64,000 nt of DNA from Methylobacterium sp. 17Sr1-1 (GCF_003173775.1 NZ_CP029552.1:3706001-3770000); one strand, 5' to 3'; shown: positions 19,896 to 28,339, numbered from the stretch's first letter. Notes: a model not told the origin generated them from the letters alone. Program-made: numbers and translations.

Positions 19896-21242
19896 CTACG
19901 GCCTTGACGGAAGTGAGTCTCTCGCGAGGAGGGCACCGGCGAGCATGGCCGAGAAGCGCTCCCATCCGCGCGCGACGACCTTGGGACCGGGTGGCGAGTT
20001 GGGAGCGTTCCAGCCGCCGTGGCGGGCCACGATCCACTCTAACCAGCTCAGGTTGCCGACGGGGTGAGGGTTGCGCAGGCGGTCCGTGCTGCCCTCGCAG
20101 GCCCGCCCCAGTTCCGCGACCACTGGCAGAGCCGCCTTATCCAGAACGTCCTGCATCGGTCGTCGGCTGCCGTCGCGGGCATCGACCAACTGCAGGATCC
20201 GCACGGCGGCTCCCAGCGCCAAGGCACTCAGCCGGAACAGCTTGTCTGGCACCCGCACCTGTGTCTCGTCCAGGCCGAGCCCGTCGCGCTTGAGAGCGCG
20301 GAACACCTCCTCGATCCGCCACCTCAACCGGTACAGCCGCACCATGTCCTGCGCGGCGGCGGCATCCGGCACCGCCCGCGTCGTCAGAAGCCGCCAGCAC
20401 AAGGGCGTCACGCCCACAGGCGGCTCGAGTTCCTGCACGCAGACGCCATGCAGCCTCAGGCTGGCCGGCTCGCGGGCGCCTGGGCCGGAGGGACGGACCA
20501 CCTCGACCGGTCCGGCCTGCAGCCTCACCTTGGCGATGCGGGCCGGCACCCCAGGGCGAGCCGGCACCTCCACGGTGCCGGTTGTCGCGACGGGCCATGA
20601 CGCCTTGTCCTGAAGGCTGCCCCCTTCAACCAGTGGCCGGTCATGGCGTGCCCGCACCAGAAGATCGCTGCCCGCGGGCCGACGGGCGAAGTGGCTGTAG
20701 ATGTCGCCCTCCTGGTCGGCGACCACGATCAAGCTCCGGGCCGTGTCGGCCAAAGCCGTCGCGGCAGCGGCCGCTCCGGTGATCCAGCGCTGGCTCTCCT
20801 TGTCCTCGACTGGCCGCCGGTGACGTGGCGCCGTCTGGCGGGCGGCGCGGGTCCAGAGCTGGGCGTCGACCAAGCCCAGCACCGCCTCGTCCTCGGCATC
20901 GACGGCGATGACCGGGTGCAGGAAGAAGCCGGGATTGCGGCCGTTGCCGGCCGGCCCCAGGCCATGGCGGCCAGCAGCAGCTGGGGTGAAGTTGATCTCG
21001 CTCGTGTCCTGGACGGCCACGATCGGACGCCCGGCGCAGGCCTGGGCCGTGCGGGCTGCAAAAGCCTGCAGGATGCCCTGCCAGTCAGCGCAGGGCGAGG
21101 AAAGGTAGCGATGGGCGGCCGCCGTACCGGCTTCGCTGCCGCCCACCGTGCTCAGCACCACGCTGCCGGTGGTGACGATCCGCTCAAACAGCCACGCCCC
21201 CCGGGCCTCGGTGCGTACGTCGCCCGATCCAAAGCCTCGCAT
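19896..21242 (-). CDS. IS4-family transposase
   Basis: The 448-residue protein is a DDE transposase of the IS4 (Tn5-like) type. GGSEAGTAAAHRYLSSP lies in the N-terminal DNA-binding region. The first catalytic Asp is in PIVAVQDTSEINF, the second in SLIVVADQEGDIYSHF, and the Glu in the family Y-R-E motif LYRLRWRIEEVFRALKRDGLGLDETQ. The frame is uninterrupted, so the element may still be active. The start at 21242 (MRGFGSGD) was chosen. An earlier in-frame ATG at 21275 would add eleven residues and lies closer to the right inverted repeat. Confidence 0.93.
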   Translation of the reverse strand: MRGFGSGDVRTEARGAWLFERIVTTGSVVLSTVGGSEAGTAAAHRYLSSPCADWQGILQAFAARTAQACAGRPIVAVQDTSEINFTPAAAGRHGLGPAGNGRNPGFFLHPVIAVDAEDEAVLGLVDAQLWTRAARQTAPRHRRPVEDKESQRWITGAAAAATALADTARSLIVVADQEGDIYSHFARRPAGSDLLVRARHDRPLVEGGSLQDKASWPVATTGTVEVPARPGVPARIAKVRLQAGPVEVVRPSGPGAREPASLRLHGVCVQELEPPVGVTPLCWRLLTTRAVPDAAAAQDMVRLYRLRWRIEEVFRALKRDGLGLDETQVRVPDKLFRLSALALGAAVRILQLVDARDGSRRPMQDVLDKAALPVVAELGRACEGSTDRLRNPHPVGNLSWLEWIVARHGGWNAPNSPPGPKVVARGWERFSAMLAGALLARDSLPSRP

Positions 21243-21311
21243 CGGTTGTCCTCGCTGAACCGCAAAGACGCCCAACTCACAGACGCCGAACCATTTCCGT
21301 CAAGGCCGTAG
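19896..21311. mobile_element. IS4-family insertion sequence, intact
   Basis: The element is 1416 bases long. Its ends are perfect 17-base inverted repeats: CTACGGCCTTGACGGAA at 19896-19912 and its reverse complement at 21295-21311. The nine-base direct repeat CCCGCGGGG flanks it at 19887-19895 and 21312-21320, the size reported for IS50-like IS4 members. It holds one transposase gene on the minus strand. The transposase stop codon TAG lies in the first three bases of the left inverted repeat. Removing the element and one repeat restores a 24-nt palindrome seen elsewhere in the window. Confidence 0.92.
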
Positions 21312-21320
21312 CCCGCGGGG
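21312..21320. repeat. Target-site duplication, right copy
   Basis: CCCGCGGGG follows the right inverted repeat directly and matches the nine bases at the left border. The next bases AGAGG complete the interrupted palindrome. Confidence 0.85.
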
Positions 21321-21485
21321 AGAGGAGGGTTCCCACACCATTCTTTTCCCCGGATAGCCCTGCCTTCGCAGGAAGCGGGGAGGGGCGCGCCTCTCCATCC
21401 CCCAGGCCAGCCCTGCGGCTGCCCGACCGGTATCATTGCCCGGTGGACGTCAGGGCTTCGGCTCCCCGCTTCGTGCCAAGCGCCC

Positions 21486-22058
21486 TTACGCCGCCGGCCG
21501 GCGCAGGCTCGTGAGCGCCTCGGCCCAGCGATTCAATTCGTTCAGCATGGCCGTCGCGGAGGTCTGGTGGACCTCGAGCGGCGAGAACTGCCCGTCCTTC
21601 ACGTGCTGGGCGACCATCTGGACCGCGACCGCCTCGACGATCGGAACCATCTTGAGCGTCGTCAGGGTCTGCTTGGCGAGCTGGACGGCGCGCAAGCCGC
21701 CCGAGACGCCGCCATAGCTGACGAAGGCGGCGGGCTTGTAGTTCCACTCCTTGTAGACGTAGTTCAAGGCATTCAGCAGCGACGGCGGCGGGCCGTAATT
21801 GTATTCCGGCATGACGAAGACGAACGCGTCCGCCGCATCGACGCTCGCGCTCCAGCGCCTGGTGTGATCGTGCGCGTATTGCTGGAGCACGGGGTGCTTC
21901 GGTTCGTCGTAGATCGGCAGGGCGAACTCGGCCAGATCGACGAGGCGGGCGTCGAACCGGCCGTTCTGCCGCGCGACCTCGTCGAACCACCGGGCGACGG
22001 GCAGGCCGACCCGGCCCGGGCGCGTGCTGCAGACGACGGTATGGAGAACCAGGGACAT
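21486..22058 (-). CDS. NAD(P)H-dependent FMN/quinone reductase
   Basis: The 190-residue protein has a flavodoxin-like fold of the NADPH-dependent FMN reductase group (ChrR/YieF relatives). CSTRPGRVGLPVARWF is the phosphate-binding loop, PEYNYGPPPSLLNALNYVYKEW is the central motif, and SYGGVSGGLRAVQ follows. The start at 22058 (MSLVLHTVV) fits the family; an open frame 51 bases upstream does not. It is the last gene of a run of seven on the minus strand that includes hydroxyquinol-route genes. It could reduce hydroxybenzoquinone, the oxidised form of hydroxyquinol, or supply reduced flavin. Both roles are inferred from position. Confidence 0.85.
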   Translation of the reverse strand: MSLVLHTVVCSTRPGRVGLPVARWFDEVARQNGRFDARLVDLAEFALPIYDEPKHPVLQQYAHDHTRRWSASVDAADAFVFVMPEYNYGPPPSLLNALNYVYKEWNYKPAAFVSYGGVSGGLRAVQLAKQTLTTLKMVPIVEAVAVQMVAQHVKDGQFSPLEVHQTSATAMLNELNRWAEALTSLRRPAA

Positions 22059-22110
22059 CTTTGCGGTTCCTCGGGAGCGTGTTCGATCGGCGCCGCCGGC
22101 GCCAAGCATC

Positions 22111-22410
22111 CTAGTCCTGCGCCAGTGCGACCTGGCGCATCCGGAACGCCGTGATCTCGACCCGGGCCCAGATCCCCGCCGCCTTGAACGGGTCGGCGGC
22201 GTGGAAGGCGTCGACCGCGGCCCGGTCGGGCGCCTCGACGATGAACAGGCTGCCGATCATCGTCTCGCCGTCCCCGGCGAGGAGCGGACCCGACACCACG
22301 ATCCGCACCGGGAGCGGCCCGCCGAGATAGGCCTTGTGCGCCTCGTAATGGGCGAGCCGCCGGTCGAGCGCGCCGTCATGGTCGAGGGCGTGGAGGGCGT
22401 AGTGGGGCAT
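22111..22410 (-). CDS. YciI-like protein
   Basis: This 99-residue protein has the ferredoxin-like alpha+beta fold of YciI. It begins MPHYALHALDHDGALDRRLAHYEAHKAYL and has the conserved His and Asp pair of the family (HALDHD, then AADPFKAAGIWARVEI). MIGSLFIVEAPDRAAVDAFHAADPF is the usual central segment. Relatives include chloromuconolactone-dehalogenase-like enzymes; most lack a known reaction. It lies 14 bases after the dehydrogenase gene and probably belongs to the same transcript, perhaps as a lactone- or isomer-handling accessory of the aromatic pathway. Confidence 0.85.
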   Translation of the reverse strand: MPHYALHALDHDGALDRRLAHYEAHKAYLGGPLPVRIVVSGPLLAGDGETMIGSLFIVEAPDRAAVDAFHAADPFKAAGIWARVEITAFRMRQVALAQD

Positions 22411-22424
22411 CCTGTGTCTCCCGG

Positions 22425-23309
22425 TCACGCGGGCTCGCCGAGGCCGGCGCGGCGCTCGGCGGCGAGGAGGGCGGCGAAGAAGTCGAGGTCGCGCAGGTCG
22501 GTGCCGGTCTGCTCGGCGTAGAGGTCGCGCACCAGGGCCGCCACCGGCATCGCGACGCCGGACGCCTCGCCGGCCGCCACCGCGAGGCTCATGTCCTTGA
22601 GCATCTGGGCGATCGAAAAGGCGGGGGCGAAGTCGCGCCGCCGCAGGGGATCGAGCTTGTAGGCGACGAGCGGCGAGGCGGCGACGGAGGATCCCAGCAC
22701 CGCCAGGATCGTCTCCCAGGCGACCCCGCCCTTGCGGGCGAGGGTCAGCGCCTCGGCGGCGATCTGCGCCGTCGAGCCGACGAAGTGGTTGATCGCGAGC
22801 TTGAGGTAGCGCGCCTCCTCGCCCGCGCCGACCACGTGGATGGTGCGGGCGAAGGTCGAGAGCAGCGGGCGGACCCGCTCCAGGGCCGCCTCCGGCCCGG
22901 AGCAGAACAGGGTCAGGGCGGCGGCCTCCGCGGTCGCGGTCGAGCCCGAGACGGGGGCCGCGAGGGTGAGGACGCCCCGCGCCTCGGCCGCCCGCCGCAG
23001 CACCGCGCTCGTCTCCGGCGAGACGGTGCTGGTCTCGACGAGCACGGCGTCCCGCCTCATCCGGGCGAGCAACCCCTCCGCCCCGAGGGCGACGGCGCGC
23101 AGGCTCGCGTCGTCGGGCAGGCTCGTGATCACGAGGCTGCAATCTGCAATCCGGTCGAGGGTGGCGGCCTCGGCCCCCGGCACGGCGGCGAGCCGGCCGG
23201 GATCGCGGTCGAGGGCGAGGAGGGGCTGCCCCGCCGCCACGAGGTGGCGCGCCAAGTGGCCTGCCATGGGCGCGCCGAGTTTGCCGAGGCCGATCCAGCC
23301 GGTCTGCAT
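22425..23309 (-). CDS. 3-Hydroxyisobutyrate-dehydrogenase-family oxidoreductase
   Basis: The 294-residue protein has the Rossmann motif GLGKLGAPMAGHLARHL at the N-terminus. The substrate loop is APVSGSTATAEAAALTLFCSG, and the catalytic Lys region is EARYLKLAINHFVGSTAQIAAEAL. FAPAFSIAQMLKDMSLAVAAG is the expected C-terminal signature. The family reduces or oxidises 2- or 3-hydroxyacids, including tartronate semialdehyde. ALDRDPGRL after beta-2 suggests NAD. It starts 14 bases after the MFS transporter gene and ends 14 bases before the YciI gene. Its substrate in the aromatic cluster is unknown. Confidence 0.87.
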   Translation of the reverse strand: MQTGWIGLGKLGAPMAGHLARHLVAAGQPLLALDRDPGRLAAVPGAEAATLDRIADCSLVITSLPDDASLRAVALGAEGLLARMRRDAVLVETSTVSPETSAVLRRAAEARGVLTLAAPVSGSTATAEAAALTLFCSGPEAALERVRPLLSTFARTIHVVGAGEEARYLKLAINHFVGSTAQIAAEALTLARKGGVAWETILAVLGSSVAASPLVAYKLDPLRRRDFAPAFSIAQMLKDMSLAVAAGEASGVAMPVAALVRDLYAEQTGTDLRDLDFFAALLAAERRAGLGEPA

Positions 23310-23323
23310 GTGGTCTCTCCTCG

Positions 23324-24607
23324 TCACGCCGTCAGGGCCTTGCCCTTGGTCTCGGGCAGGAGGAACGCCGCGACCGCCATGGTGGCGTAGGCGGCGGCCG
23401 CGAACAGCCCGATCGCCTGGCCGAGCGGCATCGAGGCCGACATCACCCCGACCAGCGTCGGGAACACCGCCCCGATCGCGCGGCCGAAATTGTAGGCGAA
23501 GCCCTGGCCGACGCCGCGCACCCGGGTCGGGAACTGCTCGGTGAAGAAGGCCCCCATGGCGCTGAACACGCCGGACGCGAAGAAGCCGAGGGGGAAGCCG
23601 AGCACCAGCATCGCGGCGTCGCCGAAGGGCACCATCGTGTAGGTCGTCACCACCACGCCCGCCCCGATCGCGAAGACCAGGAAGGTGGCGCGCCGGCCGA
23701 TCCGGTCGGCGAGGTAGGCGCCCGCGAGGTAGCCGAAGAACGAGCCGACGATCAGCACCGCGAGGTAGCCGCCGGAATTCATCACCGACAGGCCGCGCTC
23801 GGTGCGCAGGAAGGTCGGCAGCCAGGTCGTCACCGCGAAGTAGCCGCCCTGCGCGCCCGTGCTCATCAGCGCGCCGAGGAAGGTGATGCGCAGGAGCGGC
23901 GGCCGGAAGATCTCGAAGAAGGAGGGCTTGTCGCCGGTCTCGGCGATCCGCGCCTGCGACTCCCGGTAGACCTCCGGCTCCTCGATGTAGCGGCGCAGGA
24001 AGAACACCAGGATCGCCGGCGCGATGCCGACGAAGAACAGGGCGCGCCACGCCGTCTCGGGCGGCAGGAGCGAGAAGAACAGGGTGTAGAGCAGGGCCGC
24101 CGCGCCCCAGCCGAGCGCCCAGCCCGACTGCATGGTGCCGAGCGCCTTGCCGCGGTGCTCGGGCCGGATGGTCTCGCCGAGCAGAACCGCGCCCGCCGCC
24201 CACTCGCCGCCGAAGCCGAGGCCCATCAGCGCGCGGGCGACGAAGAGCTGCTCGAAGCTCTGGGCGAGGCCCGACAGGAAGGTGAAGCCGGCAAACCACA
24301 GGATCGCGATCTGCAGCGTGCGCACCCGCCCCCAGCGGTCGGCGAGGAAGCCCGCGAGCCAGCCGCCGATCGCGGAGGTGAGGAGCGCCGCGGTGCCGAG
24401 CGCCCCGGCCTCGGCCCGGGTCACCCCCCAGGTGGCGATCAGCGTCGGGATCACGAAGCTGTAGAGCTGGACGTCCATCGCGTCGAGCGCCCAGCCGCCG
24501 ACGCAGGCGCCGAGCGTCCGCTTCTCCTTCGGCCCGAGTTCCGAGATCCAGCTTCCCCGGCCCTCGGCCGGGACGGCGCCGACGGCGCCGGTCGTTGCCT
24601 CGCTCAT
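23324..24607 (-). CDS. MFS transporter, aromatic acid:H+ symporter-like
   Basis: The 427-residue protein has twelve predicted membrane segments. The motifs AGFLADRWGRVRTLQ between helices 2 and 3 and LGFGGEWAAGAVLLGE in helix 4 fit the AAHS/SHS families, whose members import benzoates and related acids. GWALDAMDVQLYSFVIPTL in the first helix has the Asp pair seen in PcaK-type proteins. A GGAGGA lies ahead of the ATG. It sits just downstream of the intradiol dioxygenase gene, so import of the aromatic growth substrate is likely. The exact substrate is unknown. Confidence 0.88.
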   Translation of the reverse strand: MSEATTGAVGAVPAEGRGSWISELGPKEKRTLGACVGGWALDAMDVQLYSFVIPTLIATWGVTRAEAGALGTAALLTSAIGGWLAGFLADRWGRVRTLQIAILWFAGFTFLSGLAQSFEQLFVARALMGLGFGGEWAAGAVLLGETIRPEHRGKALGTMQSGWALGWGAAALLYTLFFSLLPPETAWRALFFVGIAPAILVFFLRRYIEEPEVYRESQARIAETGDKPSFFEIFRPPLLRITFLGALMSTGAQGGYFAVTTWLPTFLRTERGLSVMNSGGYLAVLIVGSFFGYLAGAYLADRIGRRATFLVFAIGAGVVVTTYTMVPFGDAAMLVLGFPLGFFASGVFSAMGAFFTEQFPTRVRGVGQGFAYNFGRAIGAVFPTLVGVMSASMPLGQAIGLFAAAAYATMAVAAFLLPETKGKALTA

Positions 24608-24692
24608 GGTGGTGTCCTCCCTGGTGGATGGTGGCGACGGCCCCGTTCGCCGGGGTCTTCGTCCGGGTCTCGGCCCCGTAAGGTCGAAGCGG

Positions 24693-25556
24693 TCAGGCGG
24701 CCTTCAGGCCGAAATCGTAGGACAGGTGCCGGAAGGGCCGCTCCATCGCCCGCCCGTCCGGCGCCGGCCCCGCCGGATGCTCGGCGAAGTCCGCGATCAG
24801 CGAGGTCTTGACCCCGAACACCGCGTCCGATTCGAGCCACGGGCTGTCGGAGGCGAAGACGTGGGTGATCAGCGTCTCGTAGCCGGGTGCCGCGATCATG
24901 AAGTGCACGTGCGCCGGGCGGTTCGGGTGGCGGCTGGTGGCGTTCAGCATCTCGCCGACCGGCCCGTCGGCGGGGATCGGGTACCAGGCCGGCATGACGG
25001 ACCAGAAGTGGAAGCGGCCTTGCGCGTCGGTGCGGAACTGCGCGCGGCCGGCGAGCCCGCCGAGCGCATCGAGCTGCTGCACGTCGTAAGATCCGTCGTC
25101 GTCGGCGTGCCAGACATCGACGGTGGCGCCGGCGAGCGGCCGTCCGTCCGCGGACGCGACCGAGCCGGTGACGAGGAGCGGCGTGCCTTCGAGCGGGCCG
25201 GCGATGTCCGCGCCGTTCGGGCGCTCGGGCGCCTCCTCGACGTAGAAGGGGCCGAGCACCGTGGTCTCGGTCGCGCCCTCGGGCATGCGGTGGTTGATCG
25301 CGTCGACCAGCATCGAGACGCCGAGCGTGTCGGACAGGAGGATAAATTCCTGCCGATGCTGGTCGCAGAGCTGCCCGGTACGGGTCAGGAAGGCGATGCC
25401 GGCCTGCCACTCCTCGAAGGTCAGGTCGACGTCGCGGACGAAGTCGTGCAGGTGGCGCACGAGGCTCGTCAGGACCGCCTTCAGGCGCGGATCCGGCGTC
25501 TCGGCGAAGCGGTCGACCACGGCCTGAGTGATGGTGTGCTCGTTGAAGTCGCGCAT
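24693..25556 (-). CDS. Intradiol ring-cleavage dioxygenase, probably hydroxyquinol 1,2-dioxygenase
   Basis: This Fe(III) enzyme opens catechol-type rings between the two hydroxyl groups. The 287 residues hold an N-terminal helical linker domain (FEEWQAGIAFLTRTGQLCDQHRQEFILLSDTLGVSMLVDAINH) and the beta-sandwich core. The four iron ligands are visible: Tyr in DDGSYDVQ, Tyr in PAWYPIPADGP, and two His in RPAHVHFM. The GPFYVEEAP segment and the maleylacetate reductase gene next door point to hydroxyquinol rather than catechol, since hydroxyquinol cleavage yields maleylacetate. No muconate cycloisomerase is present, which agrees. The 165-base gap upstream holds an inverted repeat. Confidence 0.88.
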   Translation of the reverse strand: MRDFNEHTITQAVVDRFAETPDPRLKAVLTSLVRHLHDFVRDVDLTFEEWQAGIAFLTRTGQLCDQHRQEFILLSDTLGVSMLVDAINHRMPEGATETTVLGPFYVEEAPERPNGADIAGPLEGTPLLVTGSVASADGRPLAGATVDVWHADDDGSYDVQQLDALGGLAGRAQFRTDAQGRFHFWSVMPAWYPIPADGPVGEMLNATSRHPNRPAHVHFMIAAPGYETLITHVFASDSPWLESDAVFGVKTSLIADFAEHPAGPAPDGRAMERPFRHLSYDFGLKAA

Positions 25557-25612
25557 CGGCGCCTCTCCCGTCCTGGGCGTTTCCCGCTCGGGCGCTCGTG
25601 CGGCGCCCGCCC

Positions 25613-25655
25613 CTGGAGCACCGTCGGATCGCGCTGCAATCGGACAGTGCTCCAG
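25613..25655. repeat. Inverted repeat between dioxygenase and maleylacetate reductase genes
   Basis: Arms CTGGAGCAC (25613-25621) and GTGCTCCAG (25647-25655) are perfect, and pairing continues inward with a few mismatches. It may be a REP-type element, an RNA-stabilising hairpin within the transcript, or part of a second promoter. Confidence 0.6.
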
Positions 25656-25721
25656 GTCATTGATTTTGCCGCATTTTCTGCGACGAACCGGTATCCACTC
25701 CGTCGGAGAATGCCCCAGATC

Positions 25722-26807
25722 TTACACGCCGCAATCCGGACTCCGCCCGTGGAAGGCGTCGTCGAGCAGCCGGCGGATCGCCTCGCGGTCCAGCGCCCGC
25801 GGGTTCCAGTACGGGTTCGCCACAGCCGCCTCGGCCGCCCGGTCGAGCCCCGCCTCCGGCATGCCGATCGCCGCAAGCGAGGTCGGCGTGCCGAGCGAGG
25901 CGGCGAGGTCGTAGAGGCCGCGGGGACCGTCCGCCGCGCCGAGCGCGCGGGCGACCTGGGCCATGGCCTCGGGCGCGGCCGGGGCGTTGTAGGCCGCGGC
26001 GTGGGGCAGCACGACCGTGTGGGTTTCGGCGTGGGGCAGATCGAAGGCGCCGCCGAGCACGTGGCAGAGCTTGTGGTGCAGCGCCATGCCGACCGTGCCG
26101 AGGCAGGCCCCGGCGAGCCACGCCCCGTAGAGCGCGTCGGCCCGCGCCGCCCGGTCCTGCGGTGCCGCCGCGATGATCGGGAGCGCCCGGGCGAGCGCCC
26201 GGATCGCCTCCTCGGCCATCAGCGAGACGATCGGGTTGCGGTCCTGCGCGTAGAGCGCCTCGACCGCGTGCGCGATGGCGTTGAGGCCCGAGGTCGCCGA
26301 GAGGCCCGCGGGCAGGCCGAGGGTGAGGTCGACGTCGTAGACCACCACCTCCGGCAGGATCTTCTGGGATTTCTGCGTCGTCTTGGCCCGCTGGCCCGGC
26401 TCCGCCCCGTCGCGGGTCTCGCCGAGGATCGGCGTCATCTCCGAGCCGGCATAGGTCGTCGGTACCACGATCTGGTCGAGGTCGGTGCGCAGCGCGATCG
26501 CCTTGCCGAGCCCCGTCGTCGAGCCGCCCCCGACGGCGATCACGCAATCGGCGTCCAGCGCCCGCACCCGCGCCACCGCCGCCTCGGTCACGGCGACCGG
26601 CGTGTGCATCACCGCCTCGGCGATCACCCCGACGGCGCGGTCCCCCAGAAGGCCGGCGAGCGCCTCGGCCTGGCCCCGCTGCCCGGGCGTCGCGAGCACC
26701 ACCGCGCGGGAGCGGCCGAGGGCCTCCATCTCGCGCGGCACCTCCGCGAGGGTGCCGTGGCCGAACACCACGCGGGTCGGCAGGCCGGGGAAGCGGAACG
26801 CCTCCAT
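25722..26807 (-). CDS. Maleylacetate reductase
   Basis: The 361-residue protein belongs to the iron-type alcohol dehydrogenase superfamily, in the maleylacetate reductase branch. It reduces maleylacetate to 3-oxoadipate with NAD(P)H. The N-terminal FRFPGLPTRVVFGHGTLAEVPREME is the branch signature. GGGSTTGLGKAIALRT binds the nucleotide, PTTYAGSEMTPI follows, and the C-terminal domain has GMALHHKLCHVLGGAFDLPHAETHTVVLPH. The ATG at 26807 starts two bases after the stop of the Dabb gene upstream. With the dioxygenase it gives the lower hydroxyquinol (or chlorocatechol) pathway. Confidence 0.92.
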   Translation of the reverse strand: MEAFRFPGLPTRVVFGHGTLAEVPREMEALGRSRAVVLATPGQRGQAEALAGLLGDRAVGVIAEAVMHTPVAVTEAAVARVRALDADCVIAVGGGSTTGLGKAIALRTDLDQIVVPTTYAGSEMTPILGETRDGAEPGQRAKTTQKSQKILPEVVVYDVDLTLGLPAGLSATSGLNAIAHAVEALYAQDRNPIVSLMAEEAIRALARALPIIAAAPQDRAARADALYGAWLAGACLGTVGMALHHKLCHVLGGAFDLPHAETHTVVLPHAAAYNAPAAPEAMAQVARALGAADGPRGLYDLAASLGTPTSLAAIGMPEAGLDRAAEAAVANPYWNPRALDREAIRRLLDDAFHGRSPDCGV

Positions 26808-26809
26808 CG

Positions 26810-27115
26810 TCAGGCCCCCACTGCGTAGTCGACCTGGTGCCGGCCGATCCGCAGGCCCTCCAGCTCCGCCCGCACCCGGCCGTGCTCGGGATGGTCGCGG
26901 TAGGCGTCGAGGGCCGCCTGGCTGTCGAACTCGGTGTAGAGGACGACGTCGCAGGCGTAGTCGATCCGGCTCTCGTCGAGGCCGACCTCCAGATGGAGGA
27001 GCCCGGGGATCCGGCCGCGCAGGCCCTCGAAGGCGGCGCGCACCCGCTCGGCATTGCCCGCCTTCTCGGCCGGCGAGGACCCGGCCATCCGCCACATCAC
27101 GATGTGCTTGATCAT
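26810..27115 (-). CDS. Dabb (stress-responsive A/B barrel) domain protein
   Basis: This 101-residue protein starts MIKHIVMWRM, the Dabb hallmark, and contains IPGLLHLEVGLDESRIDYACDVVLYTEFDSQAALDAYRDHPEH. It is a dimeric ferredoxin-like fold. Members range from stress proteins to polyketide cyclases and lyases. As the first gene of the catabolic run, with its stop two bases before the maleylacetate reductase start, it is probably an accessory of the aromatic route. No reaction can be assigned. Confidence 0.88.
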   Translation of the reverse strand: MIKHIVMWRMAGSSPAEKAGNAERVRAAFEGLRGRIPGLLHLEVGLDESRIDYACDVVLYTEFDSQAALDAYRDHPEHGRVRAELEGLRIGRHQVDYAVGA

Positions 27116-27221
27116 CCGGCTCGTCCCGATCCGCCGCAGCCCCGTTTCCCGATTGTTAGGTTTTCCGCTGTCGGGGCATAAGATGGTCTGCGCGTGAATC
27201 AGTTTTGCAGGATCCGGAAAG

Positions 27222-28172
27222 ATGGACCGCCTCGGCCAGCTCGACCTGTTCGTGGCCGTCGCCGAGACCGGCAGCATCAGCGGGGCGGCGCAGGCCCGCG
27301 GCCTGTCGATCGCCGCGGCGAGCCGCACGCTCGCCGCCCTGGAGGAGCGCCTGGGCGTGCTGCTGGTGCGGCGCAGCACCCGCACCCTCTCGCTCACCGA
27401 CGAGGGCGGCAAGCTCCTGGTGCGCGCCCGCAGCATCCTGGCGGAGGTGGCCGACAGCGAGGCCGAGCTGACCGGGGCGGCGCTCGATCCGAGCGGCCTG
27501 CTCCGGGTCAGCGCCTCGCTCTCCTTCGCGCTCCTGCACATCGCGCCGCGGCTGCCGGCCTACCACGCGCTCTACCCGAACGTGCGCGTCCACGTCGAAG
27601 TCTCGAACCGCTACGTCGACCTGATCGATGCCGGGATCGACGTCGCGATCCGCACCCGCGAGTTCGAGCCCGACCGCGCCATCACCATCCGGCGCCTCGC
27701 CGAGACCCGCCGCATCCTCACGGCCGCCCCGTCCTATCTGGCGCGGACCGGCGCGCCGCTCCATCCGCAAGACCTCGCGCGCCACGCCCTGCTGCTCTAC
27801 GTCTACGCCAACAACCCGAACGAGCTCGGCTTCACCCGCGGGGCCGAGACGGTGCGGGTACCGGCCCACGGCCTGCTCGAATCGAACGACGGCCAGATCC
27901 TGCGCGCGGCCGCCCTGAACGGCCACGGCATCCTGGTGCAGCCGACCTACATCGTGCACGACGACGTCATGGCCGGACGCCTCGTACCGGTGCTCGACGA
28001 CTGGGACCTGCCGCGGCTGCGGATCAACTTCGCCTATCCGACGCGCAAGCATCTCTCGGCCAAGGTCCGGTCGTTCATCGCCTTCGTGGCCGCCGATTTC
28101 GAGGCCAACGACTTCGCCGGCCGCTGGACCGGGCCGACGCGGCGGCCCGTGGAGGGAAGTCCTGCGGCGTGA
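27222..28172 (+). CDS. LysR-family transcriptional regulator of the aromatic cluster
   Basis: The protein is 316 residues. The helix-turn-helix is clear: LGQLDLFVAVAETGSISGAAQARGLSIAAASRTLAALEERLGVLLVRRSTRTLSLTDEG. The effector domain follows the CrgA-like pattern (HVEVSNRYVDLIDAGIDVAIRTREFEPDRAITIRRL). It is divergent from the Dabb-maleylacetate reductase-dioxygenase run, with 106 bases between the starts. This is the classical layout of a LysR activator and the catabolic operon it controls. A pathway intermediate is the likely inducer; this is inference. Confidence 0.9.
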   Translation: MDRLGQLDLFVAVAETGSISGAAQARGLSIAAASRTLAALEERLGVLLVRRSTRTLSLTDEGGKLLVRARSILAEVADSEAELTGAALDPSGLLRVSASLSFALLHIAPRLPAYHALYPNVRVHVEVSNRYVDLIDAGIDVAIRTREFEPDRAITIRRLAETRRILTAAPSYLARTGAPLHPQDLARHALLLYVYANNPNELGFTRGAETVRVPAHGLLESNDGQILRAAALNGHGILVQPTYIVHDDVMAGRLVPVLDDWDLPRLRINFAYPTRKHLSAKVRSFIAFVAADFEANDFAGRWTGPTRRPVEGSPAA

Positions 28173-28243
28173 TGCGGGCGCGGCCGGCGACCGCTCGGCG
28201 CGAGCGAGGACGCGGATATCGGTCCCTCGCAAGCCATCCCTTT

Positions 28244-28287
28244 CCCGGATCTCCTTCCGCTATCGCTTCAGTCGTCCGGGAAAGGGG
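28244..28287. repeat. 44-nt dispersed repeat, copy 1
   Basis: The unit begins CCCGGATCTCC and ends TCCGGGAAAGGGG, with CCCGGA/TCCGGG as inner inverted ends. A second copy with four differences lies at 42359-42402. The two are 14 kb apart, both between genes. Confidence 0.8.
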
Positions 28288-28339
28288 ATCTCTACGAGAA
28301 ATCTCTCGCAAATGATCTTTTGCGTGCTTCCGGGCCGGC

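Noticed and set aside
21486..22058. FMN reductase considered as partner of a two-component aromatic hydroxylase.
   Set aside because: No oxygenase component is in the window, so this pairing cannot be supported from the sequence.
25722..26807. Maleylacetate reductase considered as an ordinary iron alcohol dehydrogenase.
   Set aside because: The N-terminal FRFPGLPTRVVFG pattern and the neighbouring intradiol dioxygenase favour maleylacetate reductase.
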